Shown in pieces: positions 26,387-34,641 of a stretch of 64,000 nucleotides of DNA. This DNA is from Cognataquiflexum aquatile (GTDB lineage: Bacteria; Bacteroidota; Bacteroidia; Cytophagales; Cyclobacteriaceae): contig NZ_QMIK01000004.1 of the NCBI RefSeq assembly GCF_003316845.1, positions 558,001 through 622,000 on the forward strand, written 5' to 3'. The notes under the pieces were generated by a model. That model searched no databases, had not been told where the DNA came from, and saw nothing but the letters and a program-made list of their open reading frames with translations. Each line of letters opens with the position of its first letter. Position 1 is the stretch's first letter. Position numbers and translations under genes: made by a program.

Positions 26387-26836
26387 ATGAACCTAACCAA
26401 AAACTTTTACCTTGATGAAATGTTGGCAAGCCAATCTGCGGTCAGACTCGGCTTTGATGAACAATTCTCACCTGACCAAGCAGTCATAGACAATTTGAGG
26501 GCTTTATGTCAAAACGTCCTGCAACCTTTGAGAGATGGATTGCAAAGAGCGATTCTTACAAGCAGCGGTTACAGATGTCCGAGAGTCAATCAGGCCATTG
26601 GTGGTGCCAAAACCAGCCAACATCTATTTGGAATGGCAGCGGATATAAATGTAGGGCACCTCACCACAGAGCAGCTTTACCAAAGGATCAAAAACAGCGG
26701 TCTTGTCTTTGATCAGCTGATTCAGGAATTTGACAGGTGGGTGCATGTTTCTTACAACCCTAATGTTTCGGCCAATCGACGACAGTGTCTCAGAGCGGTC
26801 AAAGAAAATGGATCGACTAAGTATATTCCCGATTAA
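26387..26836 (+). CDS. M15-family (Peptidase_M15_3) D-Ala-D-Ala carboxypeptidase-like protein
   Basis: 149 residues. SGYRCPRVNQAIGGAKTSQHLFGMAADI contains the zinc ligands His79 and Asp86 (residues about 60-87), and WVHVSYNP supplies His120. This is the pattern of Peptidase_M15_3, which includes phage endolysin-like and bacterial peptidoglycan carboxypeptidases. No signal peptide is visible. There are no other phage genes nearby, so a cellular copy is more likely than a prophage remnant. Confidence 0.9.
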   Translation: MNLTKNFYLDEMLASQSAVRLGFDEQFSPDQAVIDNLRALCQNVLQPLRDGLQRAILTSSGYRCPRVNQAIGGAKTSQHLFGMAADINVGHLTTEQLYQRIKNSGLVFDQLIQEFDRWVHVSYNPNVSANRRQCLRAVKENGSTKYIPD

Positions 26837-26865
26837 AAATTAGAGGAACTTTCTTTTTTTGAAAA

Positions 26866-26904
26866 TAAGCAGGTGTGTAAATCCAAATTACACACCTGTT
26901 ATTT
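26866..26904. terminator. Bidirectional terminator between convergent genes
   Basis: CAGGTGTGTAA (26870-26880) and TTACACACCTG (26888-26898) form an 11-bp stem with a 7-base loop. The arm includes the stop codon of the LytTR gene. T-rich tracts follow on both strands. Confidence 0.78.
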
Positions 26905-27607
26905 CTCTGAATTTGACACTTTGCCTTTGGCTGAGGTCTATTTTTTGGCCGTTTTGCATTTCGATCAAAAGCGTACTGTTGAAATACGGCTCAATGTTTT
27001 TGATGAAATTTAGGTTGAGGATATATTGCCTGTTGGCACGAAAAAAAACCTCTTCGGCAAGCCTGCTTTCCATATAAGTCAGCGATTTGTGCAGGAGTGG
27101 TTTTTTATTGTCGAAAAATACCCGAACATAGTTCCCCTCACTTTCTATCAAAAAGATGTCTTTGACAGGAACGAAATAACACTTTTCACCATCTTTGATA
27201 AAGATTTTTTTATCCAGGCCAAGTTTTTCAGATTCTAGAGACTTTTCTTTGATTGTCTTCTTTTGGACTTTGTTAATGGCATCTTTTAACCTTTCGGGAT
27301 TTACGGGTTTTAGGATATAATCCAATGCATTGACTTCAAAAGCCTGAATGGCATATTCATCATAGGCCGTCACAAAAATCACATCCGGAGCTTCATCCAA
27401 TTTTTCAAGCAATTCAAAACCATTCATTCCCGGCATGTTGATATCCAGGAAAATCAATTCCGGCTTAAGGGAATTGATCTGCTCTACGGCCTTGGTGGCG
27501 CGGTCACTGCTGCCGATGATTTCCAATTCGGGAAAAGCTTTTAACATGGTTTCCAGTTCCCTGATGGCTAGGATTTCGTCATCGACCAAATAACATTTCT
27601 TATTCAT
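26888..27607 (-). CDS. LytTR-family response regulator (second pair)
   Basis: 239 residues. Receiver domain with Asp9-Asp10-Glu11, phospho-acceptor Asp55 in LIFLDINMPGMNG, Thr80 and Lys100. The LytTR domain from about residue 140 contains DIFLIESEGNYVRVFF, KSLTYMESRL and FFRANRQYILNLNFI. Its first codons overlap the end of the kinase gene by 8 bp, so the pair is translationally coupled. No 21-bp CCG arrays like those of the 11779 regulator are seen near it; its targets are unknown. Confidence 0.95.
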   Translation of the reverse strand: MNKKCYLVDDEILAIRELETMLKAFPELEIIGSSDRATKAVEQINSLKPELIFLDINMPGMNGFELLEKLDEAPDVIFVTAYDEYAIQAFEVNALDYILKPVNPERLKDAINKVQKKTIKEKSLESEKLGLDKKIFIKDGEKCYFVPVKDIFLIESEGNYVRVFFDNKKPLLHKSLTYMESRLAEEVFFRANRQYILNLNFIKNIEPYFNSTLLIEMQNGQKIDLSQRQSVKFREITGV

Positions 27608-28664
27608 GGTTGCTGTATTTCAAAGGGTACACAATAGAAACAGATACTTTGTCGGGCGATTTGGCTTTGAGAAGCAGTTCCGCTTTTTCCCCAAAAAGAG
27701 TTTGAAGCCTCCTGCTTGAATTTTTCAGGCCGATTCCCTTGGTTTCATTTTCTTTCAATTCTCCTGTATTACAAACTTCCACTTTCAGCGAATGGGAATT
27801 GGCAGTGGATTTGATTTCGATGATTCCTCCATCCGGAAGCTGGGTGATTCCGTGTTTGATGGCGTTTTCAGCAAAAGTGAGGATCATCGCGGGTGGGACT
27901 TTGGCATCCAAGGTTTCTTCCTGGAGGTCAATATGTACATCCAATCGGTCCCCAAACCTTATTTTTTCAAGTTCCAAATACTTGACGACTTCATCGATTT
28001 CATCCGATAACCTGATCAAAGGAGTCTTTTCATAGTTGAGTGTAAATCGTAGCAGTTCGCTCAGCTTGATGATGGCTTCCCTGGCTTTTTCGGCATCTAT
28101 GAGTACAAGCGCCTTGATGCTGTTGAGCGCATTGAACAGAAAATGAGGATTGAGTTGAGATTTGAGAAGTTCCAGTTCAGAGGTTTTTGCCAGGTTTTCT
28201 ACGATCAGTTTCTGTTGGGAGATAATCCTGTTCCTGTCCAAAATATGGTACAGGTAATAAATAATGATCCATACCACCACATACCGTGCAATATTCATCA
28301 TCTGACCAAAAAACTGGATCAAAAAATCTGCTGTGGAGAAATAGGCTGGATCATCGAAAATGACAGGCACAAAAAAAGTGCATACCATGATCAAAGTGAT
28401 GAAAAAGGTATCTAAAAAAGCCTTTCCCCAGATTTTGGAAAGGCTTTTTTCAAAAGTGGTAGGTTTGATAAATAGAGTTTTGTACAAATGAGAAGCGACC
28501 AATCCCGAAACTGCCAAGAGACAAAACTGGAATACATATTCCCAGACAAACTGTCTGACAATGAAGAAAGTGTAATTGATGGTTTCTACAAAAACAATCG
28601 AAAGCCACCCGACTATCTGCAGCAGCCAATATTGTTGTTTTTTATTTAGTCTGATTTTTTTCAT
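27600..28664 (-). CDS. LytS-type sensor histidine kinase (second pair)
   Basis: 354 residues. Four membrane helices (QYWLLQIVGWLSIVFVETIN; YVFQFCLLAVSGLVASHL; DTFFITLIMVCTFFVPVIF; ARYVVVWIIIYYLYHIL) are followed by a short coiled coil and the His_kinase domain. The H-box is LKSQLNPHFLFNALNSI, the N-box PPAMILTFAENAIKHGI, and the CNTG plus GIGLKNSSRRL motifs complete the ATP-binding part. Typical Bacteroidota LytS-like kinase with a membrane domain of unknown ligand. Promoter should lie in 28665-28773, where nothing distinctive was found. Confidence 0.95.
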   Translation of the reverse strand: MKKIRLNKKQQYWLLQIVGWLSIVFVETINYTFFIVRQFVWEYVFQFCLLAVSGLVASHLYKTLFIKPTTFEKSLSKIWGKAFLDTFFITLIMVCTFFVPVIFDDPAYFSTADFLIQFFGQMMNIARYVVVWIIIYYLYHILDRNRIISQQKLIVENLAKTSELELLKSQLNPHFLFNALNSIKALVLIDAEKAREAIIKLSELLRFTLNYEKTPLIRLSDEIDEVVKYLELEKIRFGDRLDVHIDLQEETLDAKVPPAMILTFAENAIKHGITQLPDGGIIEIKSTANSHSLKVEVCNTGELKENETKGIGLKNSSRRLQTLFGEKAELLLKAKSPDKVSVSIVYPLKYSNHE

Positions 28665-28773
28665 GAAACCGATTTACCGATGATTGTTCTTTGATCGATA
28701 GTACAAATAACAGGAAAAACCTCAAGAAAAGAATTCCCACAATACAGGATTGCAGGATTCAATGGATGAATGC

Positions 28774-29601
28774 CTACCTGCCTACGATATTGACCAAAGT
28801 TCCGATTTCATCTATTTCGATGCTGATTTTGTCACCGTCATGTAAGGTAAATGAGTCATCCGGTACGAGGCAAGTTCCGGTCATCAGATAGACGCCATCC
28901 GGAAATGCCATTTCTCTAAAAAGATATCCGGCCAATTCGGTATGGCTTCGTTTCATCTGGTTGATGGAGATTTCCCCTTCGAAGATGGTTTTCCCATACC
29001 GCTCGATTTTCATATGGATTTTGGTGTCGGGATGGATGGGCTTCTCCGGAACAAAGAGGCATGGACCGATAGCGGCTGCATAGTCGTAGCTTTTTGCCTG
29101 TGGAAGATAGAGTGGATTTTCTCCTTCGATATCGCGTGAACTCATATCGTTACCGATGGTATAGCCTGCGATATGACCTGCGGAATTGATAAATAACGTC
29201 AATTCGGGCTCAGGAACATTCCATTTGGAATCTTTGCGGATGTGGACTTTACCGTTTGGTTGGGCGACGCGGTAGTAGGTGGATTTGAAAAACAGTTCGG
29301 GTCTTTCGGCTTCATAGACTTTGGAATAGAATACCGCAGCGCCGCTTTCCTTGGATTCTTCCATTCTTGCTTCACGGCTTCGGAAGTAAGTGACGCCCGC
29401 AGCCCAGATTTCCTGTGTTCCGATCGGTGCAGCAATTTCCTTTGGAGACCAATCGATTTTTTCGGAGTTAGAAACTTCTTCCTGAAGTTTTTGAAAAAGG
29501 TTTTCACTGTTCACCAAAGTGTTCCAGTTTTTTTCTTTGGATCTAAAAAATCCTGATTCTGATTCAATGATGATGCCTTGGGCGGTTTTGTAGATTTTCA
29601 T
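28774..29601 (-). CDS. Fumarylacetoacetate hydrolase-family enzyme (2-keto-3-deoxy-sugar-acid dehydratase-like)
   Basis: 275 residues. The block AAGVTYFRSREARMEES followed by the metal ligands in NVPEPELTLFIN and GNDMSSRDIEGENPLYLPQAKSYD fits the FAH superfamily, and the pattern is closest to 2-keto-3-deoxy-D-arabinonate dehydratase-like members as I know them. The C-terminal VYLMTGTCLVPDDSFTLHDGDKI is the typical GT.LVP end. The exact substrate is not settled. Monocistronic by spacing; unrelated in context to fahA at 1.1 kb. Confidence 0.85.
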   Translation of the reverse strand: MKIYKTAQGIIIESESGFFRSKEKNWNTLVNSENLFQKLQEEVSNSEKIDWSPKEIAAPIGTQEIWAAGVTYFRSREARMEESKESGAAVFYSKVYEAERPELFFKSTYYRVAQPNGKVHIRKDSKWNVPEPELTLFINSAGHIAGYTIGNDMSSRDIEGENPLYLPQAKSYDYAAAIGPCLFVPEKPIHPDTKIHMKIERYGKTIFEGEISINQMKRSHTELAGYLFREMAFPDGVYLMTGTCLVPDDSFTLHDGDKISIEIDEIGTLVNIVGR

Positions 29602-29812
29602 GGGTTATGGTTAAAGTAGGTTTGATCTGAAAGTTAATTATTTTGTATTGTTTCATTTGGTTTAAATTGATGAAAACACAGATAAACTCCCTAAGCAGAC
29701 CAATAAATATGGGGGACGGTGATTTTGAAAAAAGCCTTTACAAAAAACCGGGGATTTCACCTTCCAGATTTGAACACATATTGAATGTTATGGATGGACA
29801 ATTTTCAGATCA

Positions 29813-30436
29813 TCACTTCAAAAGCTTCATTTTTTCATCCTCAAAAACGAAAACTTTCCCGTTACTCAGTCCGATTTCAAGATCAAAAACCAATTCCTGA
29901 TTTTCGACCAAAGGAGAATTCCATTTTAGAAAAAGCCCGTCTCCAAGATAAATTTTTGGCTTTCCTTTCAAATAATCAGAAATGGTTTCTGCAGAATTTG
30001 AAGGATAGTTTGAAACCAAAAAATATCCCGAAATGTCTGACCCGATTGCGATGTCTGACCCGAGTGAAATTCCAATTTGTTTTTTGGCAGTGATTTTTAT
30101 AACTGTAATGCTTTCAGAAGATTGGTTTGGCGCCGGACTACAGGCAGTGGCTACTTGGACCAATCCGGTTCCCTGAATGGGATTCTCGGCTTGTGAAAGA
30201 AATTCATAATCAGACACTTCAATCAATTTGTATAAATCTTCCTTTGGATAGTAGAAATCAGGATTGAAAGTTTGTCCAACCAAAAAATCACTCGCCTCAA
30301 AATCTTTTATCGTAAAGCTGGGAGGCGGAGGATTGTCGCCACAGCCACAGGTATCAAGGCAAATAATGTCACAGGAAACAGGTATGGCACCAAATAGTAT
30401 AAGGAAAAGGAAAAAGGCTACGAAATTCTTTTGCAT
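29813..30436 (-). CDS. Small lipoprotein, possibly DUF5034-like
   Basis: 207 residues. Lipoprotein signal ending AIPVSC (Cys22), then DIICLDTCGCGDNPPPPSFTIKDF, a cysteine- and proline-rich start that I associate with the Bacteroidota DUF5034 family. The remainder is beta-rich. It begins 4 bp after the stop of the gene at 30441 and is therefore co-transcribed with it. Function unknown. Confidence 0.75.
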   Translation of the reverse strand: MQKNFVAFFLFLILFGAIPVSCDIICLDTCGCGDNPPPPSFTIKDFEASDFLVGQTFNPDFYYPKEDLYKLIEVSDYEFLSQAENPIQGTGLVQVATACSPAPNQSSESITVIKITAKKQIGISLGSDIAIGSDISGYFLVSNYPSNSAETISDYLKGKPKIYLGDGLFLKWNSPLVENQELVFDLEIGLSNGKVFVFEDEKMKLLK

Positions 30437-30440
30437 GGTT

Positions 30441-30902
30441 TCAATAGTTGAGCTTGTCTATCAACCGGACGATTTTTTCCACCTTGGTGTCCTGCCTCTT
30501 TGCTTCCATGATAGCATCTATCTCTTCTTTTTGTTCCAAATCAGAAAGTTCCTTGAATCTTTTGTAGGCATTTGGGGCTTCTTTGAGACATTCCAGGATA
30601 TCACCGGGAATCACTTCCGGACTTTCTTCCCCAAAAAGTGTAATCCTCACCCAATCTCCTGCTTCCTTTTTGATGGATTTTCGGATTTCAGCCTTGACAG
30701 GTAAAAACAACTGACCATTGCCAAAGGGCATAAGCGTGCAATTCTCAAGTTGGAAATTATCTATGCTTCCGCTGACTTTCTTTAGGCCAAAAGGAAACCG
30801 TTTTTCTTGGGAGACTTCCGGTATCAAGGCATAAGTCCATCCTCCTTTGCCTTCAAATTTTTGAAGTAGATAATCATTTTCTATAAATGGTTTTTTATCC
30901 AT
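30441..30902 (-). CDS. YdeI/OmdA-family protein (DUF1905 plus OmdA)
   Basis: 153 residues. The N-terminal half (FEGKGGWTYALIPEV, FGLKKVSGSIDNF, LMPFGNGQLFLPVKAEIRKSI and GDWVRITL) has the DUF1905 beta-barrel pattern. The C-terminal half (DILECLKEAPNAYKRFKELSDLEQKEEIDAI then KRQDTKVEKIVRLIDKL) is the helical OmdA/bacteriocin-protection region. Cytoplasmic; molecular role unclear. First gene of a pair with the lipoprotein. Confidence 0.88.
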   Translation of the reverse strand: MDKKPFIENDYLLQKFEGKGGWTYALIPEVSQEKRFPFGLKKVSGSIDNFQLENCTLMPFGNGQLFLPVKAEIRKSIKKEAGDWVRITLFGEESPEVIPGDILECLKEAPNAYKRFKELSDLEQKEEIDAIMEAKRQDTKVEKIVRLIDKLNY

Positions 30903-30969
30903 CGGTGGTTGGAAGCCTGATCAAATTCCCTTTAAATTTAAGGAATTTAACAATCAATTTATAAACCTT

Positions 30970-32250
30970 ATGGCCCCAATCTTTAGCGATATTCAGGAAG
31001 GATATTTCAAAAAAATCGCTTTTATATGCCTTGTTTTTTGTTGGATTGTGGTCACAACATCCTGCTCAGATAAACCTGAAGTAAGATCAAAAAAGGTTGT
31101 TTTGGTCATTTTGGATGGGATTCCCGCTTCGATAATCGAAAAAGTCTCGACGCCAAATCTTGACAGCATTTCTTCTGCTGGTGGGTATGCGCGTGCATGG
31201 CTTGGAGGAGAAAAGGGCGGATATTCGGAGACACCGACCATATCTGCAGTCGGATACAACAGCATGTTGACAGGAACCTGGGTCAACAAACACAATGTCA
31301 AAGACAACAATATCCAAATTCCCAATTACTATTATTGGAGTATTTTTAGGCATTTTAAGGAAACTTATCCCCAAAAGACCATTGCCATCTATTCTACCTG
31401 GCTGGACAATCGGACCAAATTGCTTGGCGAAGGATTGCCTGAAACAGGCAATTTAAAGTTGGATTACCATTTTGACGGATTGGAACTGGACACAGTCAGG
31501 TTTCCCCACGACACCTTGAGCCGGTATATCCATGAGATAGATAAATTGGTAGCATCAAAAGCCGTGGAAGAAATCAGTACCAAAGCTCCTGATTTAACTT
31601 GGGTTTACCTGCAATACACCGATGACATGGGGCATCGCTATGGAAACAGTCCGGAAATGGATGCCGCAGTCCAAGAAGCGGACAGGCAATTGGGGGAAAT
31701 ATGGAGAGCGATCAAAGAAAGAGAGAAAAATAACGAAGAAGAATATTTGCTGATCGTGACGACAGACCATGGCAGGGCTCAGGGAGGATACCATCATGGC
31801 GGGCAGTCTGATGCCGAAAGGGAAATTTGGATCGCAAGCAACTCTAAATTCAATAAGAGATTTATTCAAAATCCTGCGATAGTAGATGTTTTCCCCACGG
31901 TGGCACGTTACCTTGGAATTCCAATTCCAAAGGACCATGCCATGGAGTTGGACGGGGTTTCCTTATTGGGCGAGGTTTCTGCTACTGATCTTTCAGGAAA
32001 AATTGAAGGCGGAAGATTGAAAATCAATTGGAAGAATTTTGGGGAAAAGCAGGTTGGGAAAGCTTGGATCACCTTTGGAAACCAATTCCGGTATGGGAAC
32101 AAGGATGCGTATATCCTGCTCGGGGAAGTAAACTTAGAGGATGAATCCGCCGAATTTGACATTTCAAACCACGCATTCCAAAATGCCAAAGTCGTATTGG
32201 AAACCCCGACAGGATTTCTGAATTATTGGGTGAAAAACGCAGATCAATAA
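30970..32250 (+). CDS. Alkaline-phosphatase-superfamily phosphodiesterase/pyrophosphatase, lipoprotein
   Basis: 426 residues. A hydrophobic N-terminus ends at VTTSC (Cys32), a probable lipid anchor. The phosphodiesterase/nucleotide pyrophosphatase fold is shown by VVLVILDG (metal Asp49), SETPTISAVGYNSMLTG carrying the nucleophile Thr/Ser at about 88-92, YTDDMGHRYG, VTTDHGRAQGGYHHGG (metal Asp-His and His) and IVDVFPTVARYLGI. Possible substrates are phosphodiesters or sulfate-like esters; the sequence does not decide. The ~100 C-terminal residues form an extra beta domain. Divergent from the OmdA gene. Confidence 0.88.
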   Translation: MAPIFSDIQEGYFKKIAFICLVFCWIVVTTSCSDKPEVRSKKVVLVILDGIPASIIEKVSTPNLDSISSAGGYARAWLGGEKGGYSETPTISAVGYNSMLTGTWVNKHNVKDNNIQIPNYYYWSIFRHFKETYPQKTIAIYSTWLDNRTKLLGEGLPETGNLKLDYHFDGLELDTVRFPHDTLSRYIHEIDKLVASKAVEEISTKAPDLTWVYLQYTDDMGHRYGNSPEMDAAVQEADRQLGEIWRAIKEREKNNEEEYLLIVTTDHGRAQGGYHHGGQSDAEREIWIASNSKFNKRFIQNPAIVDVFPTVARYLGIPIPKDHAMELDGVSLLGEVSATDLSGKIEGGRLKINWKNFGEKQVGKAWITFGNQFRYGNKDAYILLGEVNLEDESAEFDISNHAFQNAKVVLETPTGFLNYWVKNADQ

Positions 32251-32272
32251 GGGTTTTGATCTTGATAGGTCA

Positions 32273-32305
32273 ATTCTTCTTCTTTATTGGGACGAAAGAC
32301 GGAAG
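32273..32305 (+). repeat. Short partial copy of the dispersed repeat
   Basis: ATTCTTCTTC and GACGAAAGACGGAAG match the central part of the repeats at 8053 and 61426 with a few differences. Only about 33 bp are shared. Confidence 0.5.
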
Positions 32306-32387
32306 AAGTAATCAAACAAAACGTTGGTCCCTGTAACAATATCAACCAATATCCAATATCAATTAATATCATTTTAAACAAATATCA

Positions 32388-33221
32388 ATGACCGGTTCGC
32401 TTAAAAACCTTTACAATTGGTCACAAGACCAAAAATCAACCCATTTGATGCCTGCACTTTTTATCGGTCACGGGTCTCCGATGAATGGCATCGAGGACAA
32501 TGAATTTTCCAGGCAGTGGTCTATTTTGGGAAAGGAAATCCCAAAACCCTCAGCCGTTTTGGTGGTTTCGGCACATTGGTTGACCCGCGGAACTTGGATC
32601 ACCGCGATGGACCATCCCAAAACCATCCATGACTTTGGGGGATTTCCTCAAGAATTGTTTGAAGTGCAATATCCTGCCCCCGGCAGTCCGACATTGGCAA
32701 AGGAAACCTCAGAGCTGATTACCTCAGTTCCGGTTGGATTGGACCACGAATGGGGTTTGGACCATGGCACTTGGATGGTTGTGCGACACATGTATCCTGA
32801 TGCCAATATCCCTGTTTTGCAGCTCAGTATTGATTATTACGAAAGTCCTGATTTTCATTACCAATTGGGAAAGGAATTGAGGGAATTGAGAAAAAGGGGA
32901 GTCCTGATTATCGGCAGTGGGAATATGGTTCACAATCTCCGGATGGTCGCTTGGAACAAATTGAATGGACCTGAGTTTGGTTTTGATTGGGCTTTGGAAA
33001 TGAATACTTTGTTTAAAACCAAAATCCAATCAAAAGATCATCGCGATTTGATAGATTATAAAAATCTTGGCCATGCCGGTAGGCTTGCTATTCCTACACC
33101 GGACCATTATTTCCCACTTTTGTACCTTTTGGGTATACAGGGAGAAAAGGAAGATGTCTCATTTTTCAATGACAAAGCAGTAGGAGGTTCCTTGACGATG
33201 ACTTCGGTAAAGTTTGGATAG
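32388..33221 (+). CDS. YgiD-like 4,5-DOPA extradiol dioxygenase family protein
   Basis: 277 residues of the LigB superfamily. MPALFIGHGSPMNGIEDNEFS is the YgiD hallmark with zinc/iron ligand His28; SAHWLTRGTW supplies His63, DHEWGLDHGTW and the later HAGRLAIPTPDHYFPLL supply the others. YgiD opens the ring of L-DOPA in vitro; the natural substrate in this phylum is unknown. Monocistronic, preceded by several copies of an ATATCAATT-type run just before the ATG. Confidence 0.93.
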   Translation: MTGSLKNLYNWSQDQKSTHLMPALFIGHGSPMNGIEDNEFSRQWSILGKEIPKPSAVLVVSAHWLTRGTWITAMDHPKTIHDFGGFPQELFEVQYPAPGSPTLAKETSELITSVPVGLDHEWGLDHGTWMVVRHMYPDANIPVLQLSIDYYESPDFHYQLGKELRELRKRGVLIIGSGNMVHNLRMVAWNKLNGPEFGFDWALEMNTLFKTKIQSKDHRDLIDYKNLGHAGRLAIPTPDHYFPLLYLLGIQGEKEDVSFFNDKAVGGSLTMTSVKFG

Positions 33222-33318
33222 TATTCCGACAAATGAAATGGTGTGTTTTTATATTGGGATAAAATTTTGCAGTTTTTTTTTAATTTGACCCAAGAAATCC
33301 ACCATTATTAATCACTAT

Positions 33319-34338
33319 ATGAAGCATTGTTTTGTAGGCTTGGCTTTTGTTTTAGCCTTTTTTGCTGTAACCCCGATTTTTTCCCAAACAGATACCATTT
33401 TTTTCAAAAGCAAAGACCTCATTATCGGAGATATTAAGTCGATGGACAGAGGAGTCATTACCATTTCGACACCTTATAGCAAAGATGATTTCCGAATCAA
33501 ATGGGCGGAAGTGGATAGGATTATTACAAAAGCTCCTTTTATCATCACTACTACAGACGGGATAAGGACCTATGGAAATGTTATTGGGTCAGAGTCGGGG
33601 AAAGTGATTTTCAAGCCCGAAAAATCAGAAACCTTAGACATCCAACTTGACAAGGTCATAGGCATCAGTGAAGTTGAAAACAGATTTTTGGATAGGTTAA
33701 AGGCGGAGATTGATTTGGGTTATACCATGACAAAAGCCAAAAATCAGCGACAGCTTACTATCCGAAGCCGTGTGGGATATCTTGCCAAAAAATGGTTGCT
33801 TAGTGGTTCTTTTAACGTATTGGCTTCTGTTCAGGACGACACAGAAGGTATAGGGAGGCTAGATGCCAACGTAACCTACATTTATTTTCTTCAAAAAGAT
33901 TGGTTTGCAGTGGGTAGACTGGATATTCTTTCCAATACTGAACAAAAGCTCGACCTAAGGTCCAATACAAAAGCAGGACTAGGTAATTTTCTTAAGCGTT
34001 CCAACCACTGGTATTGGAATTTTTCAGCCGGTGCTTCTTTCAACAATGAAAGGTTTGCTGGAGATGCTGTAAACAGACAGAGTGCCGAGTCATGGTTTGG
34101 TTCTGAGGTTAACTTATTTGATGTCGGAAAAATCAGCTTGCTTTCAAACGTTTATGTGTACCCAAGTATCACGGAAAAAGGTAGGGTTAGGGTGGATTAT
34201 AAAGTTGATCTGAAGTACAACCTGCCCCTGGATTTTTATATCAAAACCGGTCTGACATGGAACTACGACAACCAACCTACACCCGGTGCAAATATCCATG
34301 ATTACATATTGCAGACGACTTTTGGTTGGAGTTGGTAG
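33319..34338 (+). CDS. DUF481 outer-membrane protein
   Basis: 339 residues. Signal peptide ending PIFSQ. The N-terminal ~100 residues form two small beta repeats (DTIFFKSKDLIIGDIKSMDRGVITISTPYSKDDFRIKW and TTTDGIRTYGNVIG; positions about 24-100). From about 130 a barrel of the DUF481 (YdiY-like) type follows: EIDLGYTMTKAKN, GYLAKKWLLSGSFNVLAS, and the C-terminal DYILQTTFGWSW with terminal aromatic residue as required for outer-membrane insertion. Function unknown. Confidence 0.88.
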   Translation: MKHCFVGLAFVLAFFAVTPIFSQTDTIFFKSKDLIIGDIKSMDRGVITISTPYSKDDFRIKWAEVDRIITKAPFIITTTDGIRTYGNVIGSESGKVIFKPEKSETLDIQLDKVIGISEVENRFLDRLKAEIDLGYTMTKAKNQRQLTIRSRVGYLAKKWLLSGSFNVLASVQDDTEGIGRLDANVTYIYFLQKDWFAVGRLDILSNTEQKLDLRSNTKAGLGNFLKRSNHWYWNFSAGASFNNERFAGDAVNRQSAESWFGSEVNLFDVGKISLLSNVYVYPSITEKGRVRVDYKVDLKYNLPLDFYIKTGLTWNYDNQPTPGANIHDYILQTTFGWSW

Positions 34339-34641
34339 TAATCCAAAATTATTTTTTTGGTCTGAAATACAAATACTTTTCTGCCAATATCAGAATACCA
34401 TAAACCAAAAATTTATTTTCAAACCGATATTGCACTTAACTTTTATAATTTATACTTTTCTGTATAATTGCTTGTCACCCAATGCAATAAAAAGGAATTG
34501 ATTGTTCGTTTTTAGAGAGTCACATCTTCTGATTGCAGACAAACAATAGCCGGACCCAATCAAAATATCTCGCTTTTGTTGGTTTCAGTCTTTTGTTGTT
34601 CAAGCAAATTATACCAACCTTTTTAAGTTAAAACAGCGCAC
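34339..34641 (+). other. 303-bp intergenic region
   Basis: AT-rich. TATACTTTTC at about 34451 could be part of a promoter for the DUF1800 gene. No gene, repeat or hairpin of note. Confidence 0.5.

Noticed and set aside
26387-26836. Prophage remnant around the M15 peptidase
   Set aside because: No holin, tail, integrase or attachment repeats nearby; cellular M15 proteins are common.
29643-29900. Plus-strand 85-codon frame between the FAH-family gene and the lipoprotein
   Set aside because: It overlaps the lipoprotein end on the other strand, and composition and sequence look non-coding.
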